A stretch of 64,000 nt of DNA from positions 124,001-188,000 of the forward strand of contig JANSXC010000008.1 in assembly GCA_024743115.1 (NCBI GenBank), read 5' to 3'. Shown piece after piece: positions 52,801 through 63,028 of the stretch (positions are counted from its first letter, which is position 1; each line of letters opens with the position of its first letter). The notes beneath the pieces are model-generated. The model was not told the DNA's origin. It searched no databases and was given only the letters and a program-made list of their open reading frames with translations. Source of the DNA: a bacterium. GTDB lineage: Bacteria; Planctomycetota; UBA1135; UBA2386. The translations under genes were made by a program, and so were the position numbers.

Positions 52801-53495
52801 TTGCCGACATCGAGATCGAGCCGGGCTTCGAGCCACTCCAAGCAGGTCGATCTCAGCGGCCAGTCGCGGATCGTCGCGAGCACGTCCGTGGCGCCCGTCG
52901 CGGTGTCGACGCTACCGGCGAGCTTCACCGTGGCGCCGAGGCCCACGACCTGGCCCGAGCCCGCGAGCGCGAAGCGGCCCGGCTGGCCGGCCACCGGGGT
53001 GGCCGAGAGCGCCAGATCCGCGATGTCGATCGGCGCTTCGCCAGGGGTGCAGCCGATCCGGAGCTTGCCGCCGGTCAGGTCGATGGCGGGCAGGCGAGTC
53101 GTGTCGCCGCCGTTCTGGCCCGCGGTTGGGGAAAAGATCTGGCCGATGGTGGGAAGTTCGCTGCCGAGGTCGATCGCGAGCCCGTGGATCGTGACGCGCT
53201 GGAGGGCAACGAGGTCGCCGAGATCGAACTGGGCATCGAGGTCGATGCGCTCGGCCTGCACCAGGCTGGTCTCGGGCCGAGTCGGATCTGCGATGGCCAG
53301 GCCACTCACGACGAGCCGGCCAGCGGTCAGATCGAGCTCACTGGCGCGGATGGTTGCTGGAGTTGCGAACGCGGCATCGAGTTTGCGACGCAGCATGTCG
53401 GTCGCCGCGTCCGAGCGCTGGAGCACGGCCCACGTCGTGCCCGCGAGTGCGAGCACGAACACGATGGACAGCACGAGGATGCGACGCCAACTCAT
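49881..53495 (-). CDS. Large AsmA-like inner-membrane/periplasmic protein
   Basis: 1204 residues. One N-terminal hydrophobic helix (ILVLSIVFVLALAGTTWAVLQ) precedes a very long beta-rich domain with repeated short strands of alternating hydrophobic/charged residues and Gly/Asp turns (DLTAGRLVVSGLAIAD, GGKLRIGCTPGEAPIDIADLAL). The final part holds VIDARGEGALTIERADLGVVPLFTAI and VDVRLQTQSLLGNTADPLF, the AsmA C-terminal domain pattern. AsmA-like proteins bridge inner and outer membranes and are thought to move phospholipids. The assignment rests on architecture and the C-terminal motif; exact subfamily (AsmA, TamB, YhdP) is not clear. Confidence 0.78.
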   Translation of the reverse strand: MSWRRILVLSIVFVLALAGTTWAVLQRSDAATDMLRRKLDAAFATPATIRASELDLTAGRLVVSGLAIADPTRPETSLVQAERIDLDAQFDLGDLVALQRVTIHGLAIDLGSELPTIGQIFSPTAGQNGGDTTRLPAIDLTGGKLRIGCTPGEAPIDIADLALSATPVAGQPGRFALAGSGQVVGLGATVKLAGSVDTATGATDVLATIRDWPLRSTCLEWLEARLDLDVGNLDIAGTLDELEVAFQVTPADGANGAATPTQRLEVRGAVREARVASDRLPRHLRSATITFAASSDADGELALRIEQTTNGGGHLDLAADLRRLLSDSPSFTVRADGQDLQIDDDTIAALRLFDIGRNVVDALEPEKGRADIRLYLADPHLPAGIAEFDMRVRGGELAYHGYGDVKDRIGFALPLVDASGTVRLRDGIVELEDMSAKIAASAGGGDVTLTGRIDTMAAAVESTTLDIGATGIGFTDELRTALATLLGDEGELYDSLDPTGRADVDVTIRPMSKLAGGYSVAIRPRGATVKWNGFPYRLREIRGAIAVRFADAVFDLEGKNQKGSVTLHGRIPLAELPDSEPEALGIQIAVELEDLVIDDELRVAVARLAPGIDRPWQSFRPKGRCSGFVRAWQPRRGPDDEEEELRFDLRLDVANVELALPVEPWFARDLSGRLLLGGSGDNLRIDFDALRGRIDHGNEVTTELAMLGRIEYAEHADSDLSLVVRDLPLDAELGRALERLGALGEGTWDYLKPSGHVDLVCRHRLTPDGEPALNLVVHLLDVGSDLEVLPRPARNMTGELHVESGTVTFDEVRASLGDRVVRCLDGSISRAPAPDGRTRIAFTVKANGFPLSRDLANLFPGPLRQTIAERELSGTADIDHLAMTFAVPTAGSTMPFETVLGGQLRLQNVGLMLGSGKQGFRVERLYGNVTLDESRIGTAGGELVGRLSSASMQLFDQPFENLSGRFRTGPERMTLDALDGRLHGGVLRQRDPAMPAFVYTLPAPATPDGRLAASVAFEGIDVHSFLRTSGWEAPPYRGTARGHIDLTQLDGHDVVDARGEGALTIERADLGVVPLFTAIYSQVPAPERPRFNGLNVDWQLRERQFQLENLKVDSNLLSATGSGTVGLDGYVDVRLQTQSLLGNTADPLFSPFIEFFAGNFVRFHLFGHLRDLKAEQRWITERSPDRPPVPPLPPPKPQRRVIDY

Positions 53496-53515
53496 GATCG
53501 CGCGTCATCGTAGCT

Positions 53516-53531
53516 CGTGACCGTGGTCACG
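53516..53531. promoter_or_regulatory. Operator-like inverted repeat
   Basis: CGTGACC (53516-53522) and GGTCACG (53525-53531) form a perfect 7-bp inverted repeat with a 2-base spacer, 20 bases upstream of the AsmA-like start codon. Suitable for a dimeric regulator, but it may be chance in GC-rich DNA. Confidence 0.3.
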
Positions 53532-53578
53532 TCAGAGGCGAAACCGACTGGGATGCTCTTCGCGAGATCGGCCGGAAT

Positions 53579-53610
53579 CGGGCCCTGGAGGCCCGTTGCG
53601 GGGGTTTTTT
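53579..53610 (+). terminator. Hairpin with T-run in the leader of the histone-like gene
   Basis: CGGGCC (53579-53584), CTGGA loop and GGCCCG (53590-53595) are followed after 9 bases by a run of six T (53605-53610). No + strand gene ends upstream, so it could be an attenuator or a boundary against stray transcription before the histone-like gene. Confidence 0.35.
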
Positions 53611-53718
53611 CGATTGACTGCACGAGCGTTCGCGTCACACTGCGCGCCAGTTCGCCGGTTCTTTGGCACTTCGCCGGGTTCTAGCGCGAACGGAGACCAC
53701 TCGTTTCAGAGACATACG

Positions 53719-53925
53719 ATGGCTGCCAAGAAGAAGAAGAAGGCCGCGAAGGCCACAGGCGATCTCATCATCTCGAAGGCGCGCACCAAGGCTTCGGTTC
53801 GGAAGTGCAACGTCTCGTCGGAGTTCTACGGTGCGCTCGATGCGCACGTTCGTGCGGTGATCCAGGGCGCTGAGAAGCGCTGCGCCGCCAACGGCCGCAA
53901 GACCCTGCGTCCGCAGGATATCTAA
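53719..53925 (+). CDS. Bacterial histone-fold protein
   Basis: 68 residues. A lysine-rich tail (MAAKKKKKAAKA, 1-12) is followed by a short first helix (about 16-30, ISKARTKASVRKC), a long central helix (about 33-58, SSEFYGALDAHVRAVIQGAEKRCAANG) and GRKTLRPQDI at the C-terminus. Spacing and the terminal GRKTxxxxDI match loop 2 of archaeal and bacterial histones (compare GRKTIKAEDI of methanogen histones). The third helix is missing because the gene ends immediately after DI. The predicted role is DNA binding and nucleoid compaction as a dimer. The gene is monocistronic, with its own leader hairpin and a strong terminator. The start shares its first 18 bases with the lysine-rich gene at 2299. 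Fold by motif only; no alignment was run. Confidence 0.75.
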   Translation: MAAKKKKKAAKATGDLIISKARTKASVRKCNVSSEFYGALDAHVRAVIQGAEKRCAANGRKTLRPQDI

Positions 53926-53950
53926 GGCGCACCTGCCGATTGATCCTCAG

Positions 53951-53986
53951 GGCCCGGTCAGCGCGCGGTTAGGCGCTGATCGGGCC
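53951..53986 (+). terminator. Strong intrinsic terminator after the histone-like gene
   Basis: A 14-bp stem with one wobble pair (GGCCCGGTCAGCGC at 53951-53964 against 53973-53986), an 8-base loop and TTGCTTCT follow the stop at 53925 by 25 bases. Confidence 0.8.
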
Positions 53987-54091
53987 TTGCTTCTGTACGG
54001 ACGGGGTTGTGGCCGCCTCACCTCGACTGCCGCGGAACGGTCGATATCGGCCTCAAATCGGTGATTTGGCGGCCGATTCGAAATCGCCGAT

Positions 54092-54739
54092 CTACTCGGC
54101 GTAGCTCGCCATCAGATAGCGCGGCTCGAGCTCGTTCGGGCTGCATTCCTGCAGCGGCAGGCGTTCGTCGAACAAGCGTTCGGCCACCGCACCCGTCGTC
54201 GTGACGACCGGCGCTGCCTCTGCGAGCCGGTCTCGCATCGTGGCATCGAGACCGGGGGGCACGACGAACTTGTCGGCCGAACTCACGCTCGTGAGCAGTT
54301 CTTCGGTCGAAAGGGCGCGGGCCTCGTCGCGCACCAGCCATTGCGGGCCGTTCGTTGCGAACGTCGCGCTGTGCCAATGGCCGCGGCGCGCGTCGAGCAC
54401 GGGCCGGAGTCGCTCGTGCGGCTCGGCGATCGTCGTCGCGACGAGCGCCAGCGTGTCGCACGCGAGGGCGCGCACGCTGCCGAAATGCGTCAAAAAACGC
54501 ACGAACGTGATCGCGACACGCAGCCCGGTGTAGGACCCCGGACCGAGATCGATCCGCAATTCGTCGATCTCGGCGGGCGCGATTCCGTGTGTCGCGAGCA
54601 GGTCCGCCGCGAGTCGCGCGACGTCGCCGCGCTGGCCGGCGGGAGAGGTCGCGCCGTGGATTCGTTCCCCGATCCGCAGCGCGCAGGAGAAGGGCGCTTC
54701 GCCGGTCGGGTTGCTGCCCGAGAGCGCCAGTGCGATCAC
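54092..54739 (-). CDS. tsaB: tRNA threonylcarbamoyladenosine protein TsaB
   Basis: 215 residues from a GTG start (complement of 54737-54739) that overlaps the glmM stop as GTGA. ASKHA-fold features are present: IALALSGSN at the start, the central LRIDLGPGSYTGLRVAITFVRFL, the TsaB signature, and PVLDARRGHWHSATF. TsaB with TsaD and TsaE makes the t6A37 tRNA modification. It is the last gene of the ftsH-cdaA-cdaR-glmM-tsaB run. The C-terminus ends normally with LEPRYL-type sequence. Confidence 0.88.
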   Translation of the reverse strand: MIALALSGSNPTGEAPFSCALRIGERIHGATSPAGQRGDVARLAADLLATHGIAPAEIDELRIDLGPGSYTGLRVAITFVRFLTHFGSVRALACDTLALVATTIAEPHERLRPVLDARRGHWHSATFATNGPQWLVRDEARALSTEELLTSVSSADKFVVPPGLDATMRDRLAEAAPVVTTTGAVAERLFDERLPLQECSPNELEPRYLMASYAE

Positions 54740-56085
54740 GTGCCGAGTTCCGCGGTTACGACCGCCGCGAGCTCGTCGCAGAGGCGGTTGGTCAGGGCCT
54801 CGTCGGCGGCTTCGATCATGACCCGGCACTTCGGTTCGGTGCCGGAATAACGCAGCAGGAGGCGCCCGTCGTCGCCCAGCGTGGCCTCGATCTCGGCCGC
54901 CTTGGCGGTGATCGCGGGCACTGTGGAAAGATCGGGCTTGCGCGCGACGGGGACGTTCACGAGCCGTTGTGGAAAACGGTGGAAAGCCGCGAACTTCGTT
55001 GCGAGACCGGGGGCGTCGCTCGTCGTGAGTTCGAGCAGGCGAATCGCCGTGTAGAGCCCGTCGCCGACGAGGTCGTTGTCCGCGAACAGGATGTGTCCGG
55101 ATTGTTCGCCGCCGACCGCACAGCCGAGTTGCTGCATCGCCAGCCAGACGTTGCGGTCGCCGACCGGCGTGATCTCGACGCGAAGATCGGCGTTCGCCAG
55201 GGCCTTGTGGAGGCCGAGATTGCTCATCACGGTGGCCGTGACGACATCGCCCGGCAGCCGGCCAGCCTGCTTCAGTGCGAGTCCGAACAGGCACATCACG
55301 TCGTCGCCGTCGCGCACCGTGCCCTGCTCGTCGACGAAGATGCCGCGATCCCCGTCGCCGTCGAGACAGATGCCGAGATCGACACCGTGCTCCTTGACCG
55401 CGTCGGCCATGCGTTCGGGGTGCAGCGCGCCGACGCCGTCGTTGATGTTGAAGCCGTCGGGCTCGCACGCGAGTTCGATGACCTCCGCGCCGAACGCGCG
55501 CAGGATTCGCGGCGCGAGTTCGGAGCCACCGCCGTTCGCCGCGTCGACGGCCACACGGCGACCCGTGAGGTCGAGTTCGCCGAACTGGTTCGCAAACCGT
55601 TCGTCGTAGCGCAGCAGTAGCTCGGGATTGCGTTTGATCCGCGGCGTTTTCGCCGACGCCGGCTGCAGTTCGCTCGCGAGCCGTTCGAGTTCGCGTTCGT
55701 CGGCGTCGCCGAGTTTGCTGCCGTCGCCCGCGAAGATCTTGATGCCGTTGTCGTGTGCCGGGTTGTGCGACGCGCTGATCATGATACCCGCGTCGAAGTG
55801 CTCGGTCCGCGTCAGGAACGCGAGTGCTGGCGTCGTGCACAGCGCGATCTCGGTGATCGCGACCTCGGCAGCGGCGAGGCCCTGGGCCAGTGCCTCGAGG
55901 ATCCACGGTGCCGAATCGCGGCCGTCGTCGCCGACGACCACGCGCTTCTGTTCACCGCCCGTGCGCTGCAGCAGTACGCCGAGCGCGGCACCGACGCGGC
56001 GCATCGTATCGGGGTCCATGGGGGTATCACCGGCGCGGCCACGCAGGCCGTCGGTGCCGAAACGGATCGGGTCGTCGTTTGTCAT
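54736..56085 (-). CDS. glmM: Phosphoglucosamine mutase
   Basis: 449 residues. It has the alpha-phosphohexomutase layout: FGTDGLRG at the start, phosphoserine loop ISASHNPAHDNGIK, the metal-binding DGDGDRGIFVD, GGEQSGH sugar-specificity loop and the C-terminal phosphate site RYSGTEPKCRVM. It converts glucosamine-6-phosphate to glucosamine-1-phosphate for UDP-GlcNAc. Its start overlaps the cdaR stop (ATGA, 56082-56085). glmM next to cdaA and cdaR is the conserved c-di-AMP arrangement, where GlmM inhibits CdaA. Confidence 0.95.
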   Translation of the reverse strand: MTNDDPIRFGTDGLRGRAGDTPMDPDTMRRVGAALGVLLQRTGGEQKRVVVGDDGRDSAPWILEALAQGLAAAEVAITEIALCTTPALAFLTRTEHFDAGIMISASHNPAHDNGIKIFAGDGSKLGDADERELERLASELQPASAKTPRIKRNPELLLRYDERFANQFGELDLTGRRVAVDAANGGGSELAPRILRAFGAEVIELACEPDGFNINDGVGALHPERMADAVKEHGVDLGICLDGDGDRGIFVDEQGTVRDGDDVMCLFGLALKQAGRLPGDVVTATVMSNLGLHKALANADLRVEITPVGDRNVWLAMQQLGCAVGGEQSGHILFADNDLVGDGLYTAIRLLELTTSDAPGLATKFAAFHRFPQRLVNVPVARKPDLSTVPAITAKAAEIEATLGDDGRLLLRYSGTEPKCRVMIEAADEALTNRLCDELAAVVTAELGT

Positions 56086-57209
56086 GGAGTGCGAACGAGC
56101 TGCACCGGCACATCCTCGGCCAGCGCGTAGTCCGAAGCCTCGGCCTGGTTGCGCAGTGGGCCGAGCAGGACGAGCGTGGCTTCGCGGGTCGGTGTGTCGG
56201 TGAGCGTATCGGCGGGCAGCAACATCACGATCAAGCGCAAGTTCTCACGCGCCCACTGATCGAGCGCCTCGGCGCCCTGGGTCCGCGGTCCGACGAGCGC
56301 GCGCAGTACGGCGCCGCCGGCCTTGATCGTGACCTGCCGCGTCTCGCTCGGATCCTTCGGCTTGAAGGTGCCGCGTTGCGATTCGGGCAGCGAGCTGTGG
56401 TCGATGTAGAGCGGGACGTTCAGCACGCGGCGTTCGGTCTCGGGCTCGGCGCGCAGGTTGAGGCTCGCGCCGGCGAAGTTCAGGCCGCGCTGTTGCCACG
56501 TCGACGGAATACGGATCGGCGCCGACAGGCGGCGGTCGTTGGGGCTCGCCGAGATCGTCGCGAGGAACGGCGTCTGGCGGTTCTCGACCGCGCGCTTGAA
56601 CTCGGCGATCACGCGGCTCGGGCCGGTGACGAGCACCGTGTCCGGTTCGAATTTCGCGGTCTCTAGCTGCAGTCGGTCCTTCACCGCCTCGTCGTCGAAC
56701 TGCAGTTCGATGTGGTGCTCGAGGTCGAGCGGCAGGCGATACTCGACTTCGAGGTCAACGTGCACCCGCACGAGCGGCGGTTCCATCGCGAGTTCGAGGC
56801 CGCGGAGTCGCGTCGGCACCAGCAGGTCGACGGCCTCGAACTCGACGTAGGGGCGGTCGCCCCACTCCGAGATGTTGGCGAAGTCGACGCGCAGGCCGAA
56901 GTCGCCGGCCTCGACGAAGTCGACCGCGGCGCTCTGGCCCGTGAACGTGATCTGCACGCTCTGGATCGGTTTGCCGTCCGCGGAGAAGCCGGTGCCGAGC
57001 ACCTTGGGGTCGCCGAGATCGACGTGCAGTTTGTTGATTCCGGCTTCGAGCACGAGGTCCAGGTCGACCTTGGCCGTGCGCGTGATCTGCGCGTTGAGGA
57101 AGTACCACAAGCCCAGCGCGAGCGCGATCGCCGCCAGCTTGCGGTAGGGGTCGGCAAACGTCGCCGCGAGCAGGCTGCGCTTGCGACGGCTCTGCAGCGT
57201 CGCCGTCAC
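56082..57209 (-). CDS. cdaR: CdaR/YbbR-domain regulator of c-di-AMP synthesis
   Basis: 375 residues. A single N-terminal membrane helix (LAAIALALGLWYFLNA) precedes YbbR-type beta domains: RTAKVDLDLVLEAG, VQITFTGQSAAVDFV, VLVTGPSRVIAEFKRAV. CdaR binds the membrane cyclase CdaA and sets its activity. The gene lies between cdaA and glmM with 4-base overlaps on both sides. Longer than a single-domain YbbR protein, with 2-3 repeats; the C-terminal part is less conserved. Confidence 0.87.
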   Translation of the reverse strand: MTATLQSRRKRSLLAATFADPYRKLAAIALALGLWYFLNAQITRTAKVDLDLVLEAGINKLHVDLGDPKVLGTGFSADGKPIQSVQITFTGQSAAVDFVEAGDFGLRVDFANISEWGDRPYVEFEAVDLLVPTRLRGLELAMEPPLVRVHVDLEVEYRLPLDLEHHIELQFDDEAVKDRLQLETAKFEPDTVLVTGPSRVIAEFKRAVENRQTPFLATISASPNDRRLSAPIRIPSTWQQRGLNFAGASLNLRAEPETERRVLNVPLYIDHSSLPESQRGTFKPKDPSETRQVTIKAGGAVLRALVGPRTQGAEALDQWARENLRLIVMLLPADTLTDTPTREATLVLLGPLRNQAEASDYALAEDVPVQLVRTP

Positions 57210-58015
57210 GCGGCCTGCTCCAGGTGCAGCAGGGCCGCGAGCTCGTGTTCGAGCTGCTCGATGGTCAGGTCATGATTGAGCTTGCCGCCGATTGCGGTCG
57301 AGATCCGACCGGTCTCTTCGCTGACGACGAGCACGATGGCGTCCGTTTCCTCCGACAGTCCGAGCGCCGCGCGGTGGCGCGTGCCGAGCCGCTTGTCGAT
57401 GTCGTCCTGGCTGAGCGGGAACAGGCACGAAGCGGCGACGATGCGGTCGTCACGCACGACGATGCCGCCGTCGTGGAGCGCACTCTTCGGGAAGAAGATC
57501 GACTCGATCAGGTACGAGTTGAGTTCGGCGTCGATCGTGATGCCGTTGTCCGCGAGCTCGGCGAGCGACGCTTCGCGTTCGATCGCGATCAGTGCGCCGA
57601 CGCGTTCTTTGCTCATGCGCGCCATCGCCCGGACGAGGCGGGGTACGATGCGGCTCTCGTGGCGGAAGAAGCGGTTGAAGATCGGCGCGTCGCCGAGGTG
57701 CAGGATCGCCTTGCGGATCTCGGGCTGGAACACGACGACCAGCGCGATGAGCACCGACGACGCGACCATGTCGAACAACTGCGCGAGGTTCGGCAGATCG
57801 AAGACCCGGATCACGATCCATACGACGACCGTGCCGATCAGCAGCAGCGTCATGCCGTAGATGACGCCCGAGCCGCGGGTCTCGCGAATGAACCGCAGCC
57901 CGGTGTAGATCAGGATCGCGAAGACCGCGACCTCGAACACCATTTTGGCCAGATCGATCGCGTCGTTCCAGCTCACGTCGGCGGCGAGCAGAAGTGAGGC
58001 GATCGCGGCGTTCAT
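57206..58015 (-). CDS. cdaA: Diadenylate cyclase CdaA
   Basis: 269 residues. Three N-terminal membrane helices (about 25-43, 51-69, 80-96) precede the DAC domain. The substrate motif usually reading DGA is DGG here (182-184, ALHDGGIVV), and the second motif GTRHRAALG (RHR at 213-215) is intact, as is SEETDA. The enzyme makes c-di-AMP from two ATP at the inner membrane. The first gene after ftsH with an 8-base gap. The DGA-to-DGG change may alter activity. Confidence 0.92.
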   Translation of the reverse strand: MNAAIASLLLAADVSWNDAIDLAKMVFEVAVFAILIYTGLRFIRETRGSGVIYGMTLLLIGTVVVWIVIRVFDLPNLAQLFDMVASSVLIALVVVFQPEIRKAILHLGDAPIFNRFFRHESRIVPRLVRAMARMSKERVGALIAIEREASLAELADNGITIDAELNSYLIESIFFPKSALHDGGIVVRDDRIVAASCLFPLSQDDIDKRLGTRHRAALGLSEETDAIVLVVSEETGRISTAIGGKLNHDLTIEQLEHELAALLHLEQAA

Positions 58016-58023
58016 CGTGGCGC

Positions 58024-60366
<2,343 letters not shown>

Positions 60367-60619
60367 GGATTCTATGGTGGGGACGGATCGCTCCCGATCC
60401 GTGCCCGAGGGTTCATCGGCCAAGGTCGGCCGGTGCCCGTAGTCGCCTTGTCAACAAGCCTTGGGGGCCTTCGGGGGCCGCGGCGAGCCAGCGTGGCGGT
60501 GCACAGGCTACTCTAGGTCGCGGCGGGTTCCGTTGCCAGGGAACCGGCGTCCCGGAGCGGCGCCCCGGATCGGCGGGACCGCAGCAGCGGACCGGAGCGG
60601 TGGACCGGGGGGCGGGGCT

Positions 60620-61168
60620 TCAGCGGCCGCGATCGGTGGCCTGTCGGCGGCCTTCGGGGATCACGAGGTGGCCGTCGAGGGCCAGCGTGACCTTGCGGGC
60701 GATGTCGTTGACGAGCTCGGCGCGCGCGCTGGTCAGGTTCTCACCGATCGGATTGCGGAACTCGGTGCGGTCGAGCAGCACCTGTTCGATCAGAACCTGG
60801 CCGGCGGCATCGATCAGGCGCATCGTGACGGCGGCGGCGAGCGTGCCCTCCCGCACCGGCGCGAGTGTCGTCCCGGGCACGAGCGTGCGTTCGCGAGCCT
60901 CGGTGATTCGCACCTCGAGGCTGGCGTCGGCGCGGTCCCGGGAGGCGAGCCGGAGGTCGGTCGAGATCGGCAGTTCGCGCGCAAGCGCCGCTGCGAGTTC
61001 GACTTCGAGCCGTTGCCGGAACGAGTCGTTGGCCACGAGCGTCAGTGCGACCGTGCGCACGCCGTAGCCGTGGAGCCCGCTGCCCCAGGTATAGCCGCAG
61101 TCCGCGGCCAGCAACGCCGTGACCGCCAGAAGGGTCGCCTGGGCGATCGATCGGGTGTTTTGCCTCAC
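60620..61168 (-). CDS. lptE: LPS-assembly lipoprotein LptE-like
   Basis: 182 residues from a GTG start overlapping the bamD stop (GTGA, 61165-61168). A signal peptide ends in LLAADCGYTWG; the Cys-Gly-Tyr is typical of LptE, but the residue before Cys is Asp, which departs from the lipobox. The body has LptE features: VALTLVANDSFRQRLEVELAAAL, ADASLEVRI, and REGTLAAAVTMRLIDAAGQVL. LptE plugs the LptD outer-membrane channel. lptD is not in the window. Family call from motif order; moderate certainty. Confidence 0.75.
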   Translation of the reverse strand: MRQNTRSIAQATLLAVTALLAADCGYTWGSGLHGYGVRTVALTLVANDSFRQRLEVELAAALARELPISTDLRLASRDRADASLEVRITEARERTLVPGTTLAPVREGTLAAAVTMRLIDAAGQVLIEQVLLDRTEFRNPIGENLTSARAELVNDIARKVTLALDGHLVIPEGRRQATDRGR

Positions 61169-62142
61169 TGTCCTGCTCCCGGGGTCGGGCTGGCCGGCTT
61201 CGTCGCGCCCGCGCCCAGCTCCGCGAGCGCGGCCACGGCGCGCGCGTGGGCGGTCGTGCCCGCGAACTCGGTGTTGGCCGCGTACTCGAGGTGCAGGCGG
61301 TGGCCCTTGGGGTTGTCGACGCGCAGGTAGAACGCCGCGATCACCAGGTGGCGTTCGGCGCGCCATTCGCGTAGCCGTTCGAGCGCCTCGCCGGCCTGGG
61401 CGACGAAGTCCGGGTTCTCCGGCTGGGCGGCGAGGAAGTCGGCCAGTTCGCGGCTGGCGTGCTGCATCTGGTCGAGGTCGTATTCCGGCCCCTGCAGCCC
61501 CGCGACGATGCTCATCGCGTAGCGGAAACGGGCGTAGACGACCCATTCGCTGTCCGGGTAGCGCCGCATGAGATCGCGGTAGCGTTCTTGCGCGAGCACG
61601 TAGTCCTCGTCCTCGAACGACATGTCGCCGAGCAGCCGTAGCGCGTCGGGCACGCGCGCGCTGTCGGGATGGCGCGTCAGCAGGTGTTCGAGCGCCGCGC
61701 GGCCGCCCCGGCGCTCGGAGTAGAAGAACAGGAACGAACGCCCGCTCTCGAGCAGCGTCTTGCCGATGCGGTATTCGAGTTCGGCGACGGCCGCGCGGCG
61801 GTCGCTGTGCGGAAACTTCTCGGGGAAGCGCTCGATGATCTGGAACGCATTCCAGACCTGGCCGCTGTTGTAGAGCGCGGCGCCGAGCGCGAGCTGGTGG
61901 CGTTCGGCGAGGCGGAACGGCAGGGTCTCGGTCGCCAAGGCCTGCAGGATCGCGACCGCGGCCGCCGCGTCACCGGCCTGCAGCTGCTGCTCGGCGGTCG
62001 CGATCGCGCCTTCCGGATCCGGGTGCGGTTCGGGCGCACTGGCGCAACCACCGAGCGCGGCGCCCGCCACGATTGCCAGCGCGCCGGCCGCGAGGGCCCG
62101 CGCGCGGGCGGGCTGGTAGGGGTTGCGGGGCGCGGGCGGCAT
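61165..62142 (-). CDS. bamD: BamD-like outer-membrane assembly lipoprotein
   Basis: 325 residues. A canonical lipobox (AALGGC) follows the signal peptide. The rest is helical TPR repeats: GQVWNAFQIIERFPEKFPHSDR, ALEHLLTRHPDSARVPDALRLLGD, AQERYRDLMRRYPDSEWVVYARFR, with the FP/P-x-S pattern of BamD/ComL proteins. BamD acts in the BAM complex that inserts beta-barrel proteins. It lies between recO and lptE on the minus strand. The C-terminal Ala/Pro-rich tail is unconserved. Confidence 0.82.
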   Translation of the reverse strand: MPPAPRNPYQPARARALAAGALAIVAGAALGGCASAPEPHPDPEGAIATAEQQLQAGDAAAAVAILQALATETLPFRLAERHQLALGAALYNSGQVWNAFQIIERFPEKFPHSDRRAAVAELEYRIGKTLLESGRSFLFFYSERRGGRAALEHLLTRHPDSARVPDALRLLGDMSFEDEDYVLAQERYRDLMRRYPDSEWVVYARFRYAMSIVAGLQGPEYDLDQMQHASRELADFLAAQPENPDFVAQAGEALERLREWRAERHLVIAAFYLRVDNPKGHRLHLEYAANTEFAGTTAHARAVAALAELGAGATKPASPTPGAGQ

Positions 62143-62173
62143 CCAGGGATGTTCGAGGGCGTGCCGGAACGCG

Positions 62174-62905
62174 TCAAGCGAAGATGAGCGGTCGCCAGCG
62201 CGGGCGCAGCTCCGTCGCCGCGCGCAACCACGCGCCCGGCAGCCCCGCGGCCAGCCGGGTGGGGGCGTCGTCGTGACCGTGCGGCCATTCTCGCCCCGGG
62301 GCTGCGCGCAGCCAGCGCAGCAGCCCGAGCACATCGGGCGCCACGGCCTGCCGCGGCGCCTCGGCATGGTCGCGGCAGAAGAACGCCAGCGATCCATCAT
62401 TGCGGTAGGCGCGATTCCCGAGCTCGGCGCCGCATTCCGAGCAGTGGTCGAGGTCCGGCAGCGCCCCGAGGTGGTCGAGCAGCCGCAGCTCGAGTCCGAG
62501 CACGACCCGCGGCAGGCGCGCCGTCGGGCAACGTTCCAATAGCGTCAATCCGCCCGCGAGCAGGTCGTAGGCCAGCGGATCGGGCCGGCCGTCCGGCATC
62601 GCGAAGTCCGCGAGCTGCGCCAGGTGACTCGCCGCCACGAACCGCTCCGGCTGCCGCAGGTGGCGGCGCTCATGGATCAGCTCCGCCCGCACCAGCAGCC
62701 GCAGTCCGCCACGATCGGGCGAGAACGTCGCTCGCACCTCGTTGAGGAAGTCGATCCGCCCGAGAAACGGCGAGTCGGGTCGGTGGGCGCCCTTCGCAAG
62801 CCCCGCGATCCGGCCGTGCTCGCGTGTGACGACGGTCACGATGCGGCTCGACTCACGGAAGTCGGAGCGACGCAGGATCGTGGCTGTCGTGGTGAGCTGG
62901 GGCAC
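62174..62905 (-). CDS. recO: DNA repair protein RecO
   Basis: 243 residues. The N-terminal OB fold begins TTTATILRRSDFRESSRIVTVVT and continues GRIAGLAKGAHR, as in RecO. The helical domain contains LLERCPTARLPRVVLGLELRLLDHLG and a zinc site CSECGAEL...CRDHAE. RecO loads RecA with RecR in gap repair. First gene of a recO-bamD-lptE run; 31 bases separate it from bamD. Confidence 0.92.
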   Translation of the reverse strand: MPQLTTTATILRRSDFRESSRIVTVVTREHGRIAGLAKGAHRPDSPFLGRIDFLNEVRATFSPDRGGLRLLVRAELIHERRHLRQPERFVAASHLAQLADFAMPDGRPDPLAYDLLAGGLTLLERCPTARLPRVVLGLELRLLDHLGALPDLDHCSECGAELGNRAYRNDGSLAFFCRDHAEAPRQAVAPDVLGLLRWLRAAPGREWPHGHDDAPTRLAAGLPGAWLRAATELRPRWRPLIFA

Positions 62906-63028
62906 GGTGGGGGACGATAGCGGCAGGTGTTCGTTCAGGCTGTGCGAAACGGCGTGATGAGTGGGTGTTGTCGTACGGGGTCGCTACTTGCGCGGTCGAT
63001 CCGGGATCAAGCCCACTGGGCTGCCGCG

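Noticed and set aside
54736-58020. c-di-AMP (ydaO-type) riboswitch in the cdaA operon
   Set aside because: Genes overlap or nearly touch, leaving no room for the aptamer, and its conserved segments are absent upstream of ftsH.
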